Part shown: piece by piece, positions 12,650 through 23,882 of the stretch
Numbering within the stretch: position 1 is the stretch's first letter
How the letters are laid out: every line of letters starts with the position of its first letter
Assembly (NCBI RefSeq): GCF_026212465.1
Contig: NC_080058.1
Span: 10,433,363 to 10,497,362 of the forward strand
Length of the DNA stretch: 64,000 nt
From: Amaranthus tricolor
Taxonomy: Eukaryota > Streptophyta > Magnoliopsida > Caryophyllales > Amaranthaceae
Reading direction: 5' to 3'
Notes under the pieces: model-generated
What the model was told of the DNA's origin: nothing
Database searches by the model: none
What the model saw: only the letters and a program-made list of their open reading frames with translations
Position numbers and translations under genes: made by a program

Positions 12650-14115
12650 CACTGAGATTGTAGCAGAAACCATCAACAAAATTCAGGGAAGACCTTTCGT
12701 AAAAATATCGAAAATATTGAAACAAAAAGGTACATGTAACACTCGAACATAGCCTCGAGCCACCTTTTTGCGCACAAAATGAATGTTTAACTCGTTATAT
12801 TTAGTGTACTTGTATAGGGTTAACTGAAAGATAAATAGTACTAACATTATCACAATAAATCAGGGTGGCATTAAGGATAGGATACTGAAGCTCTAGGAGA
12901 AGATCATTGTGTACTCAACATATCTCAGCTACCAAATTAGCAACAGCACAATATTCGGCTTTTGTTGTAATATCCCAAATTTAGCTTGAAAAATGATTGA
13001 TAGACTACTCATATCAACAAGGTGCATCTTCTTTTCTAAGGAGCCCATTTGCTAAGAACTCCACAGTTAAGCGTGCTTGGTGGAGAGCAATCTTAGGATG
13101 GGTGACCTCCTGGGAAGTTTTCCCGGGTGCGCACGAGTGAGGTCAAAGTGCGCTGGAAAGACTTGTGTTGGTTTGTGGGGCTAGTCTACAGTCTCCAAGA
13201 GTAGTCACCAGCGGTCCGAGGGGCCGGGGTGTTACATATGTACTAGAGCGAGATATTGTAGATGGACACTTTGCTGACAAGGAAATAAAATTATCACCAA
13301 AATAAACACAATAATCAAATGTCGAGCGACTAATATCTAGGCATCCAGCCCAATCAGCATCAATATAACAAACCAAAGTAGACGACTTGACAGAAGTAAG
13401 GTGAAGACCTAACAGTAAAGTACCAGAGAATACATTTTAAGGCAAGGAAATGACTCTCTCATGGATCATGCATATGAAACAAACTTGCTACACAACATAG
13501 GAATATTTGGAGGAGTAATGGTCAAGTATTGAAGGGCACTAGCAAGACTCCAAAAAAGAGTTGTATCAAATATACTGGTGGACTAGAAGAGATGCCAAGT
13601 TCATGTGTCGTATTCACCAATGTGTGAGAGGTCTTACATGATGACATACAAGCTCGATTAATAATCTCTTGAGCATATTTTCCCTATGAAAAAACAAACC
13701 ATTAGTAGAACGAGTGATTGCAATACCCCAAAAATAATGAAGGAATCCCTAGTCCTTCTTAGTAAATTTTGAAGATAACAAAGACGCGATATGCTAACCA
13801 TCCACATACTATAACAGGAAAGTAATGTCTTTGCCACGCTAGTACATAAACAAAGAATAATCACACATACTATAATAAAACCAATAAAGTGAACATAGTT
13901 TAGCAGAACGTTAGTGTTATGCATGAGAAGCCTTTATTAAGCCAAATAAAAAATTTTTAAGTCAACACATATATTCTAGGTGAGACAAGTCTCAAAAACC
14001 CATAGGCTGGTACATATACAATGTCTCTGGCAAACCACCATGCAAAATGGCATTTTTGACCTCTAATTGGTGCAAATGAAGACTTACAAATTGGGTCATG
14101 GTAGGTGCAGCGGGA
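12650..14115 (-). pseudogene. Ty1/copia reverse transcriptase and RNase H relic
   Basis: Reading down the minus strand from 14100: LHQLEVKNAILHGG (start of reverse transcriptase), TLYMYQPMGF, then around 13830 the LLLYVDG-type catalytic motif, LQYLTITPPNIP (about 13540), and RNase H beginning VCYIDADWAGC (13370-13340) and SRSST. A Cassandra LTR interrupts the RNase H at 13236-12966; on its far side the frame resumes with AEYCAVANLVAEICWVHNDL, LIYCDNVS and FYERSSL (about 12695). Frameshifts occur between blocks. The order is that of a copia pol gene. The matching integrase lies at 17222-17960 on the same strand, with a Mutator/plant-mobile-domain block between; this could be one interrupted element. 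Confidence 0.85.
12966..13236 (+). mobile_element. Cassandra-type solo LTR with embedded 5S rRNA-like sequence (copy 2, well preserved)
   Basis: A 271-bp block begins TGTAATATCCC and ends GGTGTTACA. Positions about 13020-13135 resemble plant 5S rRNA, with CTCCACAGTTAAGCGTGCTT and GGATGGGTGACCTCCTGGGA, the internal control region that recruits TFIIIA and RNA polymerase III. It sits inside the RNase H of a minus-strand copia relic; flanks TTTGT and TATGT match at four of five bases. It is the same length as copy 1 but much less mutated, so it inserted more recently and after the copia element. A true 5S gene is unlikely given TG...CA ends and the single copy. Confidence 0.9.
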
Positions 14116-15509
14116 GCATAATGTGATGCTGCGATGATGCCACGTGGTGTCATCCATCGGCGCATGTTGGGCTAGCAGCTTCAGTTTATGATCCCAACGA
14201 GAGATGTGGTGCCCTTTGATCTCCGTCCAATTTGGCGTACCCTGATTCTTGCGCGAAATCAGGTGCAACACGGGTTCAGTGTCGCAAGGCGGTGGAATGC
14301 CCTATACCAACCCATATTGGTGCAGTTGCGCTCCGGTAGATGTATTTCGACAATGTCGAAGCATATGAGTGACACAGATGCCCTCCACGCACTTGACTAA
14401 ATCGTAGGCTACGGCAGGGTATGGGTCCCACAAAAACTATAATATATGTTATGAAAATGTAATGATGTGTTAATTAAATTGCAGTAATGTTAATGAGTAC
14501 TAAAATATCTACCTGGTTGGGTCACAATAGGTTTAACTGATCCCGGTAGAATCCTAGACCGGTCCCAGTTTGTTTGCGCATTCGGCGTGCAAAACTCCAC
14601 CGTGACCCATATGTAACATCTAATGGGGGTTGTTGCGGAGGAGCAGTTTCACCACGACCAACGCTTCTGTAAGGTTGGCCGATAAGAATATGCTCCCACA
14701 CCCACAGCTAACAATTGCAAATGTAATTAGTATGTAATATACCAAATGTGGATTAGAATTAAATTTTATTGTTATTACTTGTAATATGGCTAATGGTTCT
14801 GCAATCTCCTTGACGTTCTTCTGGGCAACACCACATAGCCTTCTGTACAAGTATCCTAGGGCTGCGGAGCCCCAGCTATACTCGAAGATGCGCTCCCAGG
14901 GGTCGTCCAGTAATGTCAATATAGGAGCCCCAGCTATACTCGAGGAGATGTGAGAAGATCTGAACCAACCATGTACACCGCAAACCGCTCCCCCTAATGA
15001 CGTACGTTGGAGGGCGCTCTCCCAAGATGCAGTGAACCATGTCACGCCAGCTTGATAGCTGGCGTCCGGCGGTAGACACATCACGTCCCTCGATGGGAAG
15101 CCATGTTAGTAAAGCTACATCATGCAGTGTGATGGTAGCCTCACCGAGAGGAAGATGAAAGGTGTACGTCTCCTAAGGCCATCTCTCTACTAGTGTTATG
15201 ATAATAGCACGGTCAACTCTACCGTACGCAATGAGGTGAAAGTCATACAACCTCGTGAGCTCAAGGTACAAGATGATCCTCTCATCGATCACGCATGGAA
15301 GGGAATCTGGATGCCTAGTGTCTAACATGTCTGTATCGGACACCTATGAAAATAGACATTTAAATAAGTTACTTGTATGTTATCATTAGTAAAATACAAA
15401 TGATACAAAACAGTATACTAACCTGAGCATCCCAAAGAGGAGTGCTTCTGTGCTCCTCTTGCATAGTTAAGACACTAGGGTCGTGGGGTCCTGAAGCTGC
15501 TGGATCCAT
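14115..15509 (-). pseudogene. Plant mobile domain (PMD) gene, MAIN/phosphatase-7-long-form type, inactivated
   Basis: Four exons can be read with GT-AG junctions: 15509-15423 (ATG, MDPAASGPHD...), 15343-14779, 14707-14513 and 14436-about 14115. Domain landmarks in order are YGRVDRAIIITLVERW, YTFHLPLGEATITLHDVALL, LPIEGRDVSTAGR, YSWGSAALGYLYRRLC, LWVWEHI, FYRDQLNL and FLWDPYPAVAYDLVK. These are the conserved segments of the plant mobile domain, found in MAIN-type nuclear proteins and also inside Mutator and gypsy elements. Breaks: stop after RWP (about 15172), a frameshift around a repeated EYSWGS segment (14880-14945), a stop in exon 3 and a stop after YGLV in exon 4. Two stops fit CpG decay of arginine or glutamine codons. 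It lies downstream of the Mutator relic on the same strand. Confidence 0.85.
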
Positions 15510-15546
15510 CTCCTGTACTACTGTGTTCGCAGTGATTTAGTTAATA

Positions 15547-15818
15547 CTCCCTTTGATTCTTTTCAATTGTCTCATTTCTTTATTTGGGAAATTCACTTTA
15601 AGTGTCCCATTTCTATTTTAGAACATAATTTTTTGACCAAATTATCCTTATATCATTTATGTAATTACCAAAACACCTTTATTTTTTTACTAAACTACAC
15701 TATTTAACCCCCCCAATACCCACTACATTACATGGGTATACTATTCAAGGTGGTCCCCTTCACTTTCTTAATATTCGTGCCCAACTCAAATGGGACAATT
15801 GAAAAGAATTAGAGGGAG
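15547..15818. mobile_element. Stowaway-type MITE
   Basis: Terminal inverted repeats CTCCCTTTGATTCTTTTCAA (left) and, inverted, CTCCCTCTAATTCTTTTCAA (right) continue as TTGTCTCATTT/TTGTCCCATTT. The CTCCCT start and length of 272 bp are typical of Tc1/mariner-derived Stowaway elements. The left flank ends TA; the right flank is AA, an eroded duplication. It lies between the PMD pseudogene and the Mutator relic. Confidence 0.75.
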
Positions 15819-15931
15819 AATTGCTATTATGTAATTATGTATCATACATTTGTGTTGTAAGTTTAATATTATATTTTGTAGTTGTATCTATATCTTAAAG
15901 AGTATTATACTACTATAATATATATAGTATA

Positions 15932-16662
15932 TTACCTGGAGTTACAGGTTCTGGTATTGTGACCTTCACTCCCACAACGACGACAACTATTGCGTTTCTT
16001 TCTTCCCTCTTCCATTTCATTAGCAATCCTCTTAGACTTAGGCCTTCCTTTACCACGAATTTGATCGGGATCTTGTTTAAGTTCAAAGCCCGTATATTGA
16101 GGCCATGACCATCTCATCACTTTCTCCTAAGTTAACCGTTGAATCAATTGGAACTTGATTCGGAGGGGGTTGAGAAAGAGTACAAGATGGGGAAGGAACA
16201 AAAGGATTTTGAGTTCCTTGAGTTGATATAGGCATAGGGGTAGGAGTAGGATTAGAAGCAACTACATTCCCTAAGGGTACTTCTTCTATGTATAACTCCA
16301 AAGAGGGAATTTGGGTGGACTTTAAATGCTCCCATATAGCATCTATCCTCATCATCCTCAACAAGAAAGGCTAGCAATTCTCCACTCATGTCATATTTAA
16401 AGCTTATATTTACGATACTTCTAGTGGGGTCCAATCCAATCTTAGAACATATAAAACGCTTAAATTGATTCAAATCCATGTACGAATTGCATGCAAACAA
16501 CCTACATCTTCCCCCAACATAATAAACTTTGCCACTACTTTCTCGAATAGAACCATTCCAAAAACATACTATAGTGACACGAAATGATGTCATTTCTACA
16601 TGAATACAAACAAAATCAACATCATCATCAACTTCATGCCAATACAAGTACATTATTTTCAT
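15932..16662 (-). pseudogene. Mutator-like transposase relic: N-terminal region fused to C-terminal zinc knuckle
   Basis: The frame at 16662-16360 gives the N-terminal segment of MuDR-type transposases (YVGGRCRLFACNSYMDLNQF, then SIVNISFKYDMSG and LVEDDED). After a one-base shift the frame at 16364-16083 continues IDAIWEHLKSTQIPSLELY and a Pro/Thr-rich linker. At about 16120 it jumps to FELKQDPDQIRGKGRPKSKR and a CCHC zinc knuckle, CRRCGSEGHNTRTC, ending at the stop at 15932. The MULE catalytic and SWIM domains, roughly 500 residues in the family, are missing at that junction. It cannot be active. The same-strand PMD pseudogene follows about 420 bp downstream. Confidence 0.85.
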
Positions 16663-16666
16663 TTGA

Positions 16667-17061
16667 TTATAAACTTTTTGGTCTATAAATTAATAAAGTC
16701 CATAATGAAACTAAGTTCATACATATATAATGCACATAAAATTCAACTAATAAATCAATTAATAACAACATCAAAATTTCTAATAATATATAATGTACAT
16801 AAAATTCAAATAACAAATCAATTAATAAGTTCATAAATGATATTTCTAATAACAACATCAAAATTTCTAATATAATGTACGTAAAATTCAACTAATTCAA
16901 TATGCTCATTAACAACAATACTTCAAAAAACAACAACACAAAGCTATGAAAACAATTAAATATTACTTTGAACAGTTATGGATGATTAAGAGGAGTGTTG
17001 ATTTTAGAACTAGTAACCTACATTTGAGAAAATAACCAAACTTCATTAAAACCCTAAAAAA

Positions 17062-17063
<2 letters not shown>
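16667..17063. other. AT-rich sequence with short repeats of ATAATGTACATAAAATTCAA type
   Basis: The phrase TAATGTACATAAAATTCAA recurs near 16728, 16791 and 16875, giving a local degenerate repeat. No gene. Confidence 0.45.

Positions 17064-17132
<69 letters not shown>
17064..17132. repeat. (AT)n microsatellite
   Basis: About 34 uninterrupted AT dinucleotides, at the boundary region between the Mutator block and the copia integrase. Confidence 0.95.
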
Positions 17133-17136
<4 letters not shown>

Positions 17137-17221
17137 TTACCTTTGTGCAAGCTAGAGTATCTCAGACTAAATTTGATGTGGTGGACCAGGCTAGTAGTAG
17201 CCCACTAGAATAGACAACTAG

Positions 17222-17960
17222 GAAATCATAATATTGGGCTTAGGGTGTGCAATGAAGCAAAAGGAAATTGTGATTCATCAAATTTGACATGGCGAGAATT
17301 GAGAATCTTGTTTGTTGATAAAGCTAAACACTTAAATGGTAGTAGTAGGAGCTTGTAATTTGTAAATGGTAGTAGTAGGAAATAAAGGATAACATAAATA
17401 CCCAAGCACCCGAAGTTGTCTATAAGAAGGATTTTTTTGGTATAAGACTTGAGTAGGGGAAAATTTTGTAGAAGTTGGTCAGGAATAATGATATGTAGAT
17501 ATGTTGCCATTGACAAGGCATGATGCCAAAATACATGAGGCACAGGGGCATGAAGTAATAAAGTAGGAATGATATTGTTAAGGGTGCGAATTTTGCGTTC
17601 GGCCTTCTTATTTTAGGCGGATGTATGAGGACAAGAGAATCGAAAAACCATCCTATACTGACTACAAAAGTTATGAAATGAATTATTATCATACTCCTGA
17701 CTATTGACCATTGTCACATGGAAAACTCTTGATATGACCATCAAATTGGGTTTGAGCATATATAGGTGTAAAAAGATTTAAAACACGGTGAACACTTAGG
17801 AGTTTTTAGCAATAGGAGTAGTCAATAGAAAATTAAAGTAATCATCCAAAAAAAGACATAATAATTATGACCTGCAAAACTCACAATAAGAGAGGTCTGA
17901 TTTAGTGGACGGGCCTAAGAAGCAGACCCAGATTGCATGGGAGTGGATAGGTAACGACAA
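17222..17960 (-). pseudogene. Ty1/copia integrase relic
   Basis: On the minus strand, shifting frames give DNNSFHNFCSQ (about 17690), KAERKIRTLNNII (about 17600; normally NGxAERK), PHVFWHHALSMATYLHI (17540-17490), LLQNFPLLK, and finally SRHVKFDESQFPFASLH (about 17280). These are the catalytic core end and C-terminal segment of copia integrase. Multiple frameshifts and stops. It has the same orientation as, and lies on the 5' side of, the reverse transcriptase/RNase H relic at 12650-14115, so the two may be halves of one element split by the 14.1-17.2 kb block. Confidence 0.8.
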
Positions 17961-17999
17961 GGTGGAGTTTTATAATACTGAGGCCAACTGGGTATACCC

Positions 18000-19080
18000 A
18001 TTACGATTATATCCACCATATACATGATTTATATGCACACTATGTTCATGTTATATGTATCTTATACCGTCATCATTATGTATAAATTTATTTGTATTTT
18101 ATTTTATCTAAATTTAAAGTTTTCATCATATCATTAATTAAATTAAAATTTAACTTTATTCTCGCAATATAAAGTAGAATATTATAATAAGATGAAATAA
18201 TATATTATGATAAGGGTGGGTAAGAGGCGGCAACAAATGAGTATGAGGCAGATGGATTTCTATAGGGCGAGGCCGATGAGTATGTAGCGGGCGGAAGGGA
18301 TAGGTGTGGGGCTGATAAATCATCATACCAACTATCTATTTACTACTTATGGCAAATTAGACTATATATTCATCTTTATATATATACTATTTACCAAACT
18401 AATACTCTTATAAATCTGACTTTACTAGAATAAATGCAGTGCAAAATCCATAAATTAGACATGCCAACCGCCCTTAGCTTTACACATTTCATTTTTAATT
18501 TGGGCAGCGGTTATCGGCTATATTTTAGTGGAACGTGAACGTGGATAGTTCTTGAGTCAAAGTGGATCCATACTCAATTTAATCATGCCGTATAGAGAGA
18601 TGCATGAAGACTATATGGGTCACTTTTCAAGCCTTTATGCTTCTTTCTGACGTGCACATTTGTGTTTAATCTTGAATTTTCGTTCATATAGATTTGAAGT
18701 ACTTATGATTGATTTGTGTACTTTGCATGATACCCATTTATGTGCAATTTGCTCACTAATCTTCAAATAATATCATGATGATGATCATTGAAGGTATTGT
18801 CACATAAGTTTGAGGTGTCTTACCTTTCCTTAAAAGGAAGTATGTGGTTTACATAGAAACTTCTAGATAAGCTTACATGATAATACTCTCGATGTTTGTT
18901 TACTAATTAAATTTTTAAAAGGAGAGTAATGATTAAATAGATAGTGAGAGTAATATTTATTGAATAATAAAATTAATAAAGAAATTTTTAAATCATAAAC
19001 ATTTAATAAATAAGAATATTAAAGTAAAGTTAGTGAGAAAAATATGGTGATAATAAGCATTGAAAATTGTTAAAATTAAG
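18000..19080. other. Sequence without a recognised gene
   Basis: AT-rich with a short purine-rich GC patch (18225-18315). No coding similarity that I recognise. Confidence 0.4.
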
Positions 19081-21080
19081 TTAATGGGTAGAGGTGTATA
19101 TTGGGGTCATCGGGTTGGTTTCATACATGTCATTCGATTCGGTCGGATTTCAAATAGGTTAATTTTCGTTTTTATGTCGCAACGGGTCATACTCAAGTTA
19201 GCTCGATTGGTTACGGGTCAGTTTTACAACGGTTATTCTCTTTATCAGCTTTGCACCGGTTGGTTACTAGTTGAAACTCGAGTCGAGTGTCTAATCAGAC
19301 TATAACTAGTTCGGTTTTTCCGGATACAAATCGAATTCAGGTTTTATTTTTCAAATATGAATTATTTACGCAATGCTATTGATTAATTCAATAGATTGAT
19401 AGTTGTTTTTAAATTGATGTAGGCTTATATACTTATGAGTTATGAAAAAATAATTATCATTTGTTTTATTGGATGCGTCAAATCAACTTATTTTAATTGT
19501 TTAATTGGAAACATAATTGTTATTTGTTAACACTTACTTTTCAAATCAGCTTTATAACAATGTTGGGGTTAAGAATTGTTTATCTTTGGACATTCAAAAG
19601 CATTATAGGATCAACTTACAAACGTTCATACCGTATATGACCATTATTTAATATAACAAAGCATCAAATTGATACTTTACAAATTTCATAGGGATAGTTT
19701 CATCTAAATTAGAAAGCAAAATGATAAGAGTAAGGCATTTTCATTATTTTGATAGTCAATATACCATTTTCCTTCGAAATCTTTCTAAAAATTAAAAAGA
19801 TTTATCTATTAATCCCTACCCCTTTAATATTGCTATCCGAACAAAGGAATATACATCCCTTCAAATCCCCTTTTCCTTTCCCTGTACATCCCTCAATTCA
19901 AACACAGTTTAACTAGTCTCAATGCCTAAAAAGTAACAATATTGATAATTAATAAAATTTTAATTATGAGTTATTAGGCAAATGACTGATAGTAATTAAT
20001 TGAAATGACTATTTCTAAACACATTGAGGAGCACCTTGTTTAAAAACATTGATTCGTATAATTAAATAAGTTGTTCAACCTATTAATTTATCAAATACAA
20101 ATACTCCTAATAAATAATTTAATCACAACATTTTTTATTTGTGCCAAAATAAATAAAAATTTCAGAATAAGTTATTTTACTAAATAGTAAATACCTTATC
20201 AATATAAATATTAACCACAATAAAAGGAAGTCAATGGATCTGATCCTCTTCAAGGTATTAAGTTCGTTATCGGTGCTTCAGTCGAATATTCTGGATAGGT
20301 TTCAAATAATTAATGATAGAAGAAATAAATTTTGTGAGGAACTGCATCGGTTATTTGGCAAGGGAAATGGGAATTTCATACTTCAAAAAATTAATGTCCA
20401 TGTAAATCATCACAAAATAGAACTTTTTTACCCGATTTATTTCCTAAATTATTTATATATCAATTAATTACGAATAATTAAACATAAAATTATTTATATA
20501 TTAATTAATCACGAATAATTAAACATATCAAAACTATTAATTGAGCGGATTGCAATTTAGGTTAATTTCGACTGGGTCATTTCAAATTGGGTCATTTTAA
20601 GATTAGCTCAATCACGAGTCGGATCTTACCCGGTTTGAGTCGGGTTTAAATTGACCCATTGGGTCAAAGATTTTTAAAATTATATTTGTTATCATTGATT
20701 TTTTTCTAAAATGTATGTATAATAATTTTTTATTTTTAAAGAAATATTTTTTTATAAAAGAAGACCATTATACCTTTTGAAGGTTACAACAAAAAAATGT
20801 TGACTCAAAATATAAAAATTCACTTTAAATATAGTGAGTCTCGACAAAAGTAACGACATTGAATTGAAAATGATGTGTAACTGAAATAATGACATGGGAC
20901 TGAAAACATATCAAAATGGCCTGGTTTAGATTTCGGGCAGGTTTGACACAATTTTTCCGTTATTTTCAAGTCATGTCATTTTTGGATTACTTGTATAAAT
21001 TTTCGAGTTGACATACTAAAATCTGGTCAGGTTTTAGAGCATTTGGGTCAAATCAAATATTATAGGTCTATACATAACGA
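19081..21080. repeat. Noncoding region with dispersed GGGTCA/GGGTTGG motifs
   Basis: Two islands, 19085-19340 and 20560-21070, are rich in GGGTCA, TCGGGTT, TTTCGGGC and their complements, in AT-rich context. The same style of motif recurs at 7680-7770 and 35850-35950. They look like decayed noncoding transposon sequence. Between them, the small frame 20234-20467 has no family I recognise. Confidence 0.4.
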
Positions 21081-21407
21081 AACATAATTTAAATTAATAT
21101 TACAAAAGTATGTAATTATGTAATTATGCAATTAGAATAATATTTTAATTGATAGGTCTAAGAATTCCTTTGTGAAAATCAGATCTTGTCTCAACTAAAG
21201 CAAGTACCGTCTTTCTCAAGCAAAATCCTGAGATGGTGTAGGTCCGATTATAAGCAATACCTTTTAAGTGATTTGTTAGTATACCTATTTTTATATTTGA
21301 AGTAATATAATGTACAATATATTTTATCTTGAATTTGAAAAAAATTTTATATTTGCGCTACCCCTGGTTAGTAACATTCAAAAAGAGAAAAAGAATATTT
21401 TTATATA

Positions 21408-21680
21408 GAATAATTTGCGAATTACCGCCTTAATGTTTATTTTTTTTTTGCGAATTACAGCCACCAAAGTATCAAAGTTTGTAGGTTCAAGCTAAAACAC
21501 AAAATTCCGACCATATTGGTGGTCGGAATTTCAGGTTAAGTGGTTGGAAATATGTGCTTTTGGCTTAAACTTGTAAACTTTGATACTTTGGTGATTGTAA
21601 TTCGCAAAAAATAAACACAAACATTAAGGCTGTAATTCGCAAAAGTAATAAACTTTAAAACTGTAATTTGTAAATTATTC
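21408..21680. mobile_element. Fold-back MITE with GAATAATTTGCGAATTAC ends
   Basis: Left arm GAATAATTTGCGAATTACCG is inversely repeated at the right end (GTAATTTGTAAATTATTC). Both arms also carry GCGAATTAC...CACCAAAGTATCAAAGTTT, so most of the element folds back; the loop holds ATTCCGACCATATTGGTGGT, itself palindromic. No gene. No clear target duplication. Confidence 0.65.
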
Positions 21681-22114
21681 TTTTTAAAATTACACATTTT
21701 AGAAAAAACAAATTATGAGCATATGTTCACTATTAGCAACAGCTAATAAAGTTTTGCTTAACTTTTTGATCAAAATTTTTTTGTTTGCTATTACTAACAG
21801 CGAACAGATATTTAACATTAAGATTGAAAAAACTTTTAATTTAAAAATTAAAAATTTTCAAACTTTGTTTGAAAATTATTTTAAAGAAAAATATTTATTT
21901 ATTTCAACTTTTCGATGAACGACCAAAAAAAAACTGAGCCCACTAAAATGGCTAGAGAGAGATTCAATCTTTGTTTTTCTTGATTTTTCCTCCACCCTTC
22001 GCAAATATTACAATGAACTATTTTTGTGACGGATCATGTCAATGAGATAATCTAAAAAAGAGTTCATGTTATCACAATATGTATTAGATGACTTATTTAA
22101 CTCATGTATTAGGC

Positions 22115-22452
22115 GTGTCTCTCAATGAAACCGTTTTATACAACAATTTGTGTATCACAAATTCTCAAATGAAATGATCTTATGATGAGACTATTTCTAT
22201 TTGACTGACTCGATGAACACATTCAATTTTAATTTGATCACTTATAACCTTAAAGTGATCGCTTAAAATTTTAAAGGGACTAACTATAACTTAGTGATTA
22301 CTTTTGTAGTTTTAAAGTTATCATTTATAATCTTAAATTGATTTTCATTTATAACTTTAAAGTAATCACTTACAATTTTAAAGTGATAAATAAGCGAAAT
22401 TAGCTAATTTTATATGGTCTGTCTCATAATGAAATGTCTCTCGTACAAGACG
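22115..22452. mobile_element. Inverted-repeat element, GAGACGGTCTC-related family (member a)
   Basis: Left GTGTCTCTCAATGAAACCGT pairs imperfectly with the inverted right end (GTCTCATAATGAAATGTCTC followed by TCGTACAAGACG). The interior is a degenerate array of about 20-25 bp built on TTAAAGTGATCACTTATAAC. Ends are eroded and no target duplication is seen. Confidence 0.45.
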
Positions 22453-22597
22453 AACTAAATTTTTATATCCACGATTCTCTTTCTATTATGGCCTGAATTT
22501 CTATAATTTCCATCCCAGCCAGATATGGCACAAATTTTACAGGCCAAACAACTCATAGAAAGCCCAAAAAGGCCTATTTCACGCTGCTGTTAAAATT

Positions 22598-22858
22598 CAG
22601 CTGGTCTTGGACGAGACGGCCTCATAATGAAACCGTTAAGTTGGGTCGACCCAATTTGCGCGTATAACAATTTGGGTATTTTTTTTCATTTTCTTAGCAT
22701 TTTTCAATTTTGATCTTAAAGGTATCAATTTTCAAAATTGATACATTTAAGATCAAAATTGATGAATGCCTAAAAAATTGAAATGTTGTTACACGCGCAT
22801 GAAATGGACCGGCACACACTTCGTCTTAACTTGCGACGATCTCGTCCAAGTTTTTCTG
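22598..22858. mobile_element. Mutator-like MITE (member b)
   Basis: Ends are CAGCTGGTCTTGGACGAGAC and, inverted, CAGAAAAACTTGGACGAGAT. Nine-base flanks GTTAAAATT (22589-22597) and TTTAAAATT (22859-22867) agree at eight of nine, the duplication length of Mutator-like elements. The interior contains the self-complementary pair TTTTGATCTTAAAGGTATCA / TGATACATTTAAGATCAAAA. It ends one base before the target duplication of the next element. Confidence 0.75.
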
Positions 22859-22877
22859 TTTAAAATTTAAACATTAA

Positions 22878-23350
22878 CACAAATTCTTATTTGAGACCGT
22901 CTCTACAAGAGACGTCTCAAGTTTGGGTCGGTTCAATTTTTAATTTAAAAAAATGAAAAATTAATTAAATTTCTAAACACGCACATATAGATGGGTTTAT
23001 AATGATCTGTGTGTGGGATTATAACATTATATAGTTGGGTATATAATGATTTGTATTTGGGGTTATAATATTATGTGTTTGGGGTTATAGTATTATATAT
23101 TTGGGTATACAGTGATCTGTGTTTGGGATTATAACATTATCTAGTTGGGTATATAATGATTTGTGTTTGGAATTATAACATTATATTCCTATAAAATGGT
23201 CGATGTTTGGGGTTATAGTATTATGTATTTTGGGTCTTAAAATTATGTAATTGGGTATATAATGGTCTGTTTTTAAGGTATACTATTTTCATAACACCAA
23301 ATATATTATGCTATAACTTCAAATATATGTTGTTATAACCTCATATATAT

Positions 23351-23413
<63 letters not shown>

Positions 23414-23813
23414 TAACCTCAAATAAGTATTGTTACAACTCTAAATATATTATGTTATAACCCCTAAATATATTATGCTATAACCACAAATATATGTTGG
23501 CATAACCCCATATATACAATGTTATAACCTCACATATATATTGTTATAACTCCAAATATATTATGTTATAACCCTAAATAAATTATGTTATAACCCAAAT
23601 ATATGTTGTTATGACACCAAATATATATATTATGTATAACTCCAAATAAATTATGTTATAACCTCAAATATATTATGTGACTTTTCACATTTCACTCACA
23701 CTCGCATTTTTGTTTTTTGATTTCAGCACTTTTTTTAAATTAACATAAATTAGATTTGAGTTGGGCTCTTGAGAGTCGTCTTTACAAAAAACGGTTTCTT
23801 AAGAGAGAACCTG
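22878..23813. mobile_element. Mutator-like element with TTATAACC array core (member c)
   Basis: Exact 9-bp repeats AAACATTAA at 22869-22877 and 23814-23822 bound the element, which begins CACAAATTC and ends CCTG. Inside each end is the inverted motif GAGACCGTCTCTACAAGAGA / (inverted) AAACCGTTTTTTGTAAAGAC. The core, about 23020-23680, is an array of roughly 20-25 bp units of the type TTATAACCCCAAATATATTA, reversed in orientation from left to right halves, with an AT microsatellite at 23347-23407. No coding capacity. Confidence 0.8.
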
Positions 23814-23882
23814 AAACATTAAAAATGAGTTAACAAACATGTTTTAAAGAAGGACTTTAAAAAATTGTGACCTTTAGGTAAT

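Noticed and set aside
13020..13135. Functional 5S rRNA gene
   Set aside because: The 5S-like sequence lies inside a TG...CA bounded 271-bp LTR that also occurs at 1276-1546, is a single copy and has changes at its 5' part; Cassandra LTR explains it better.
14188..14400. Plus-strand open frame of 70 codons
   Set aside because: Antisense shadow of the fourth exon of the PMD pseudogene.
20234..20467. 77-residue frame MDLILFKVLSSLSVLQSNIL...
   Set aside because: No recognisable family, no splice context and AT-rich surroundings; possibly a gene fragment but not supportable.
23340..23700. Array of short repeats with variable spacing as a possible CRISPR or regulatory array
   Set aside because: Units are degenerate TTATAAC-AT-rich minisatellite within a transposon bounded by a 9-bp duplication.
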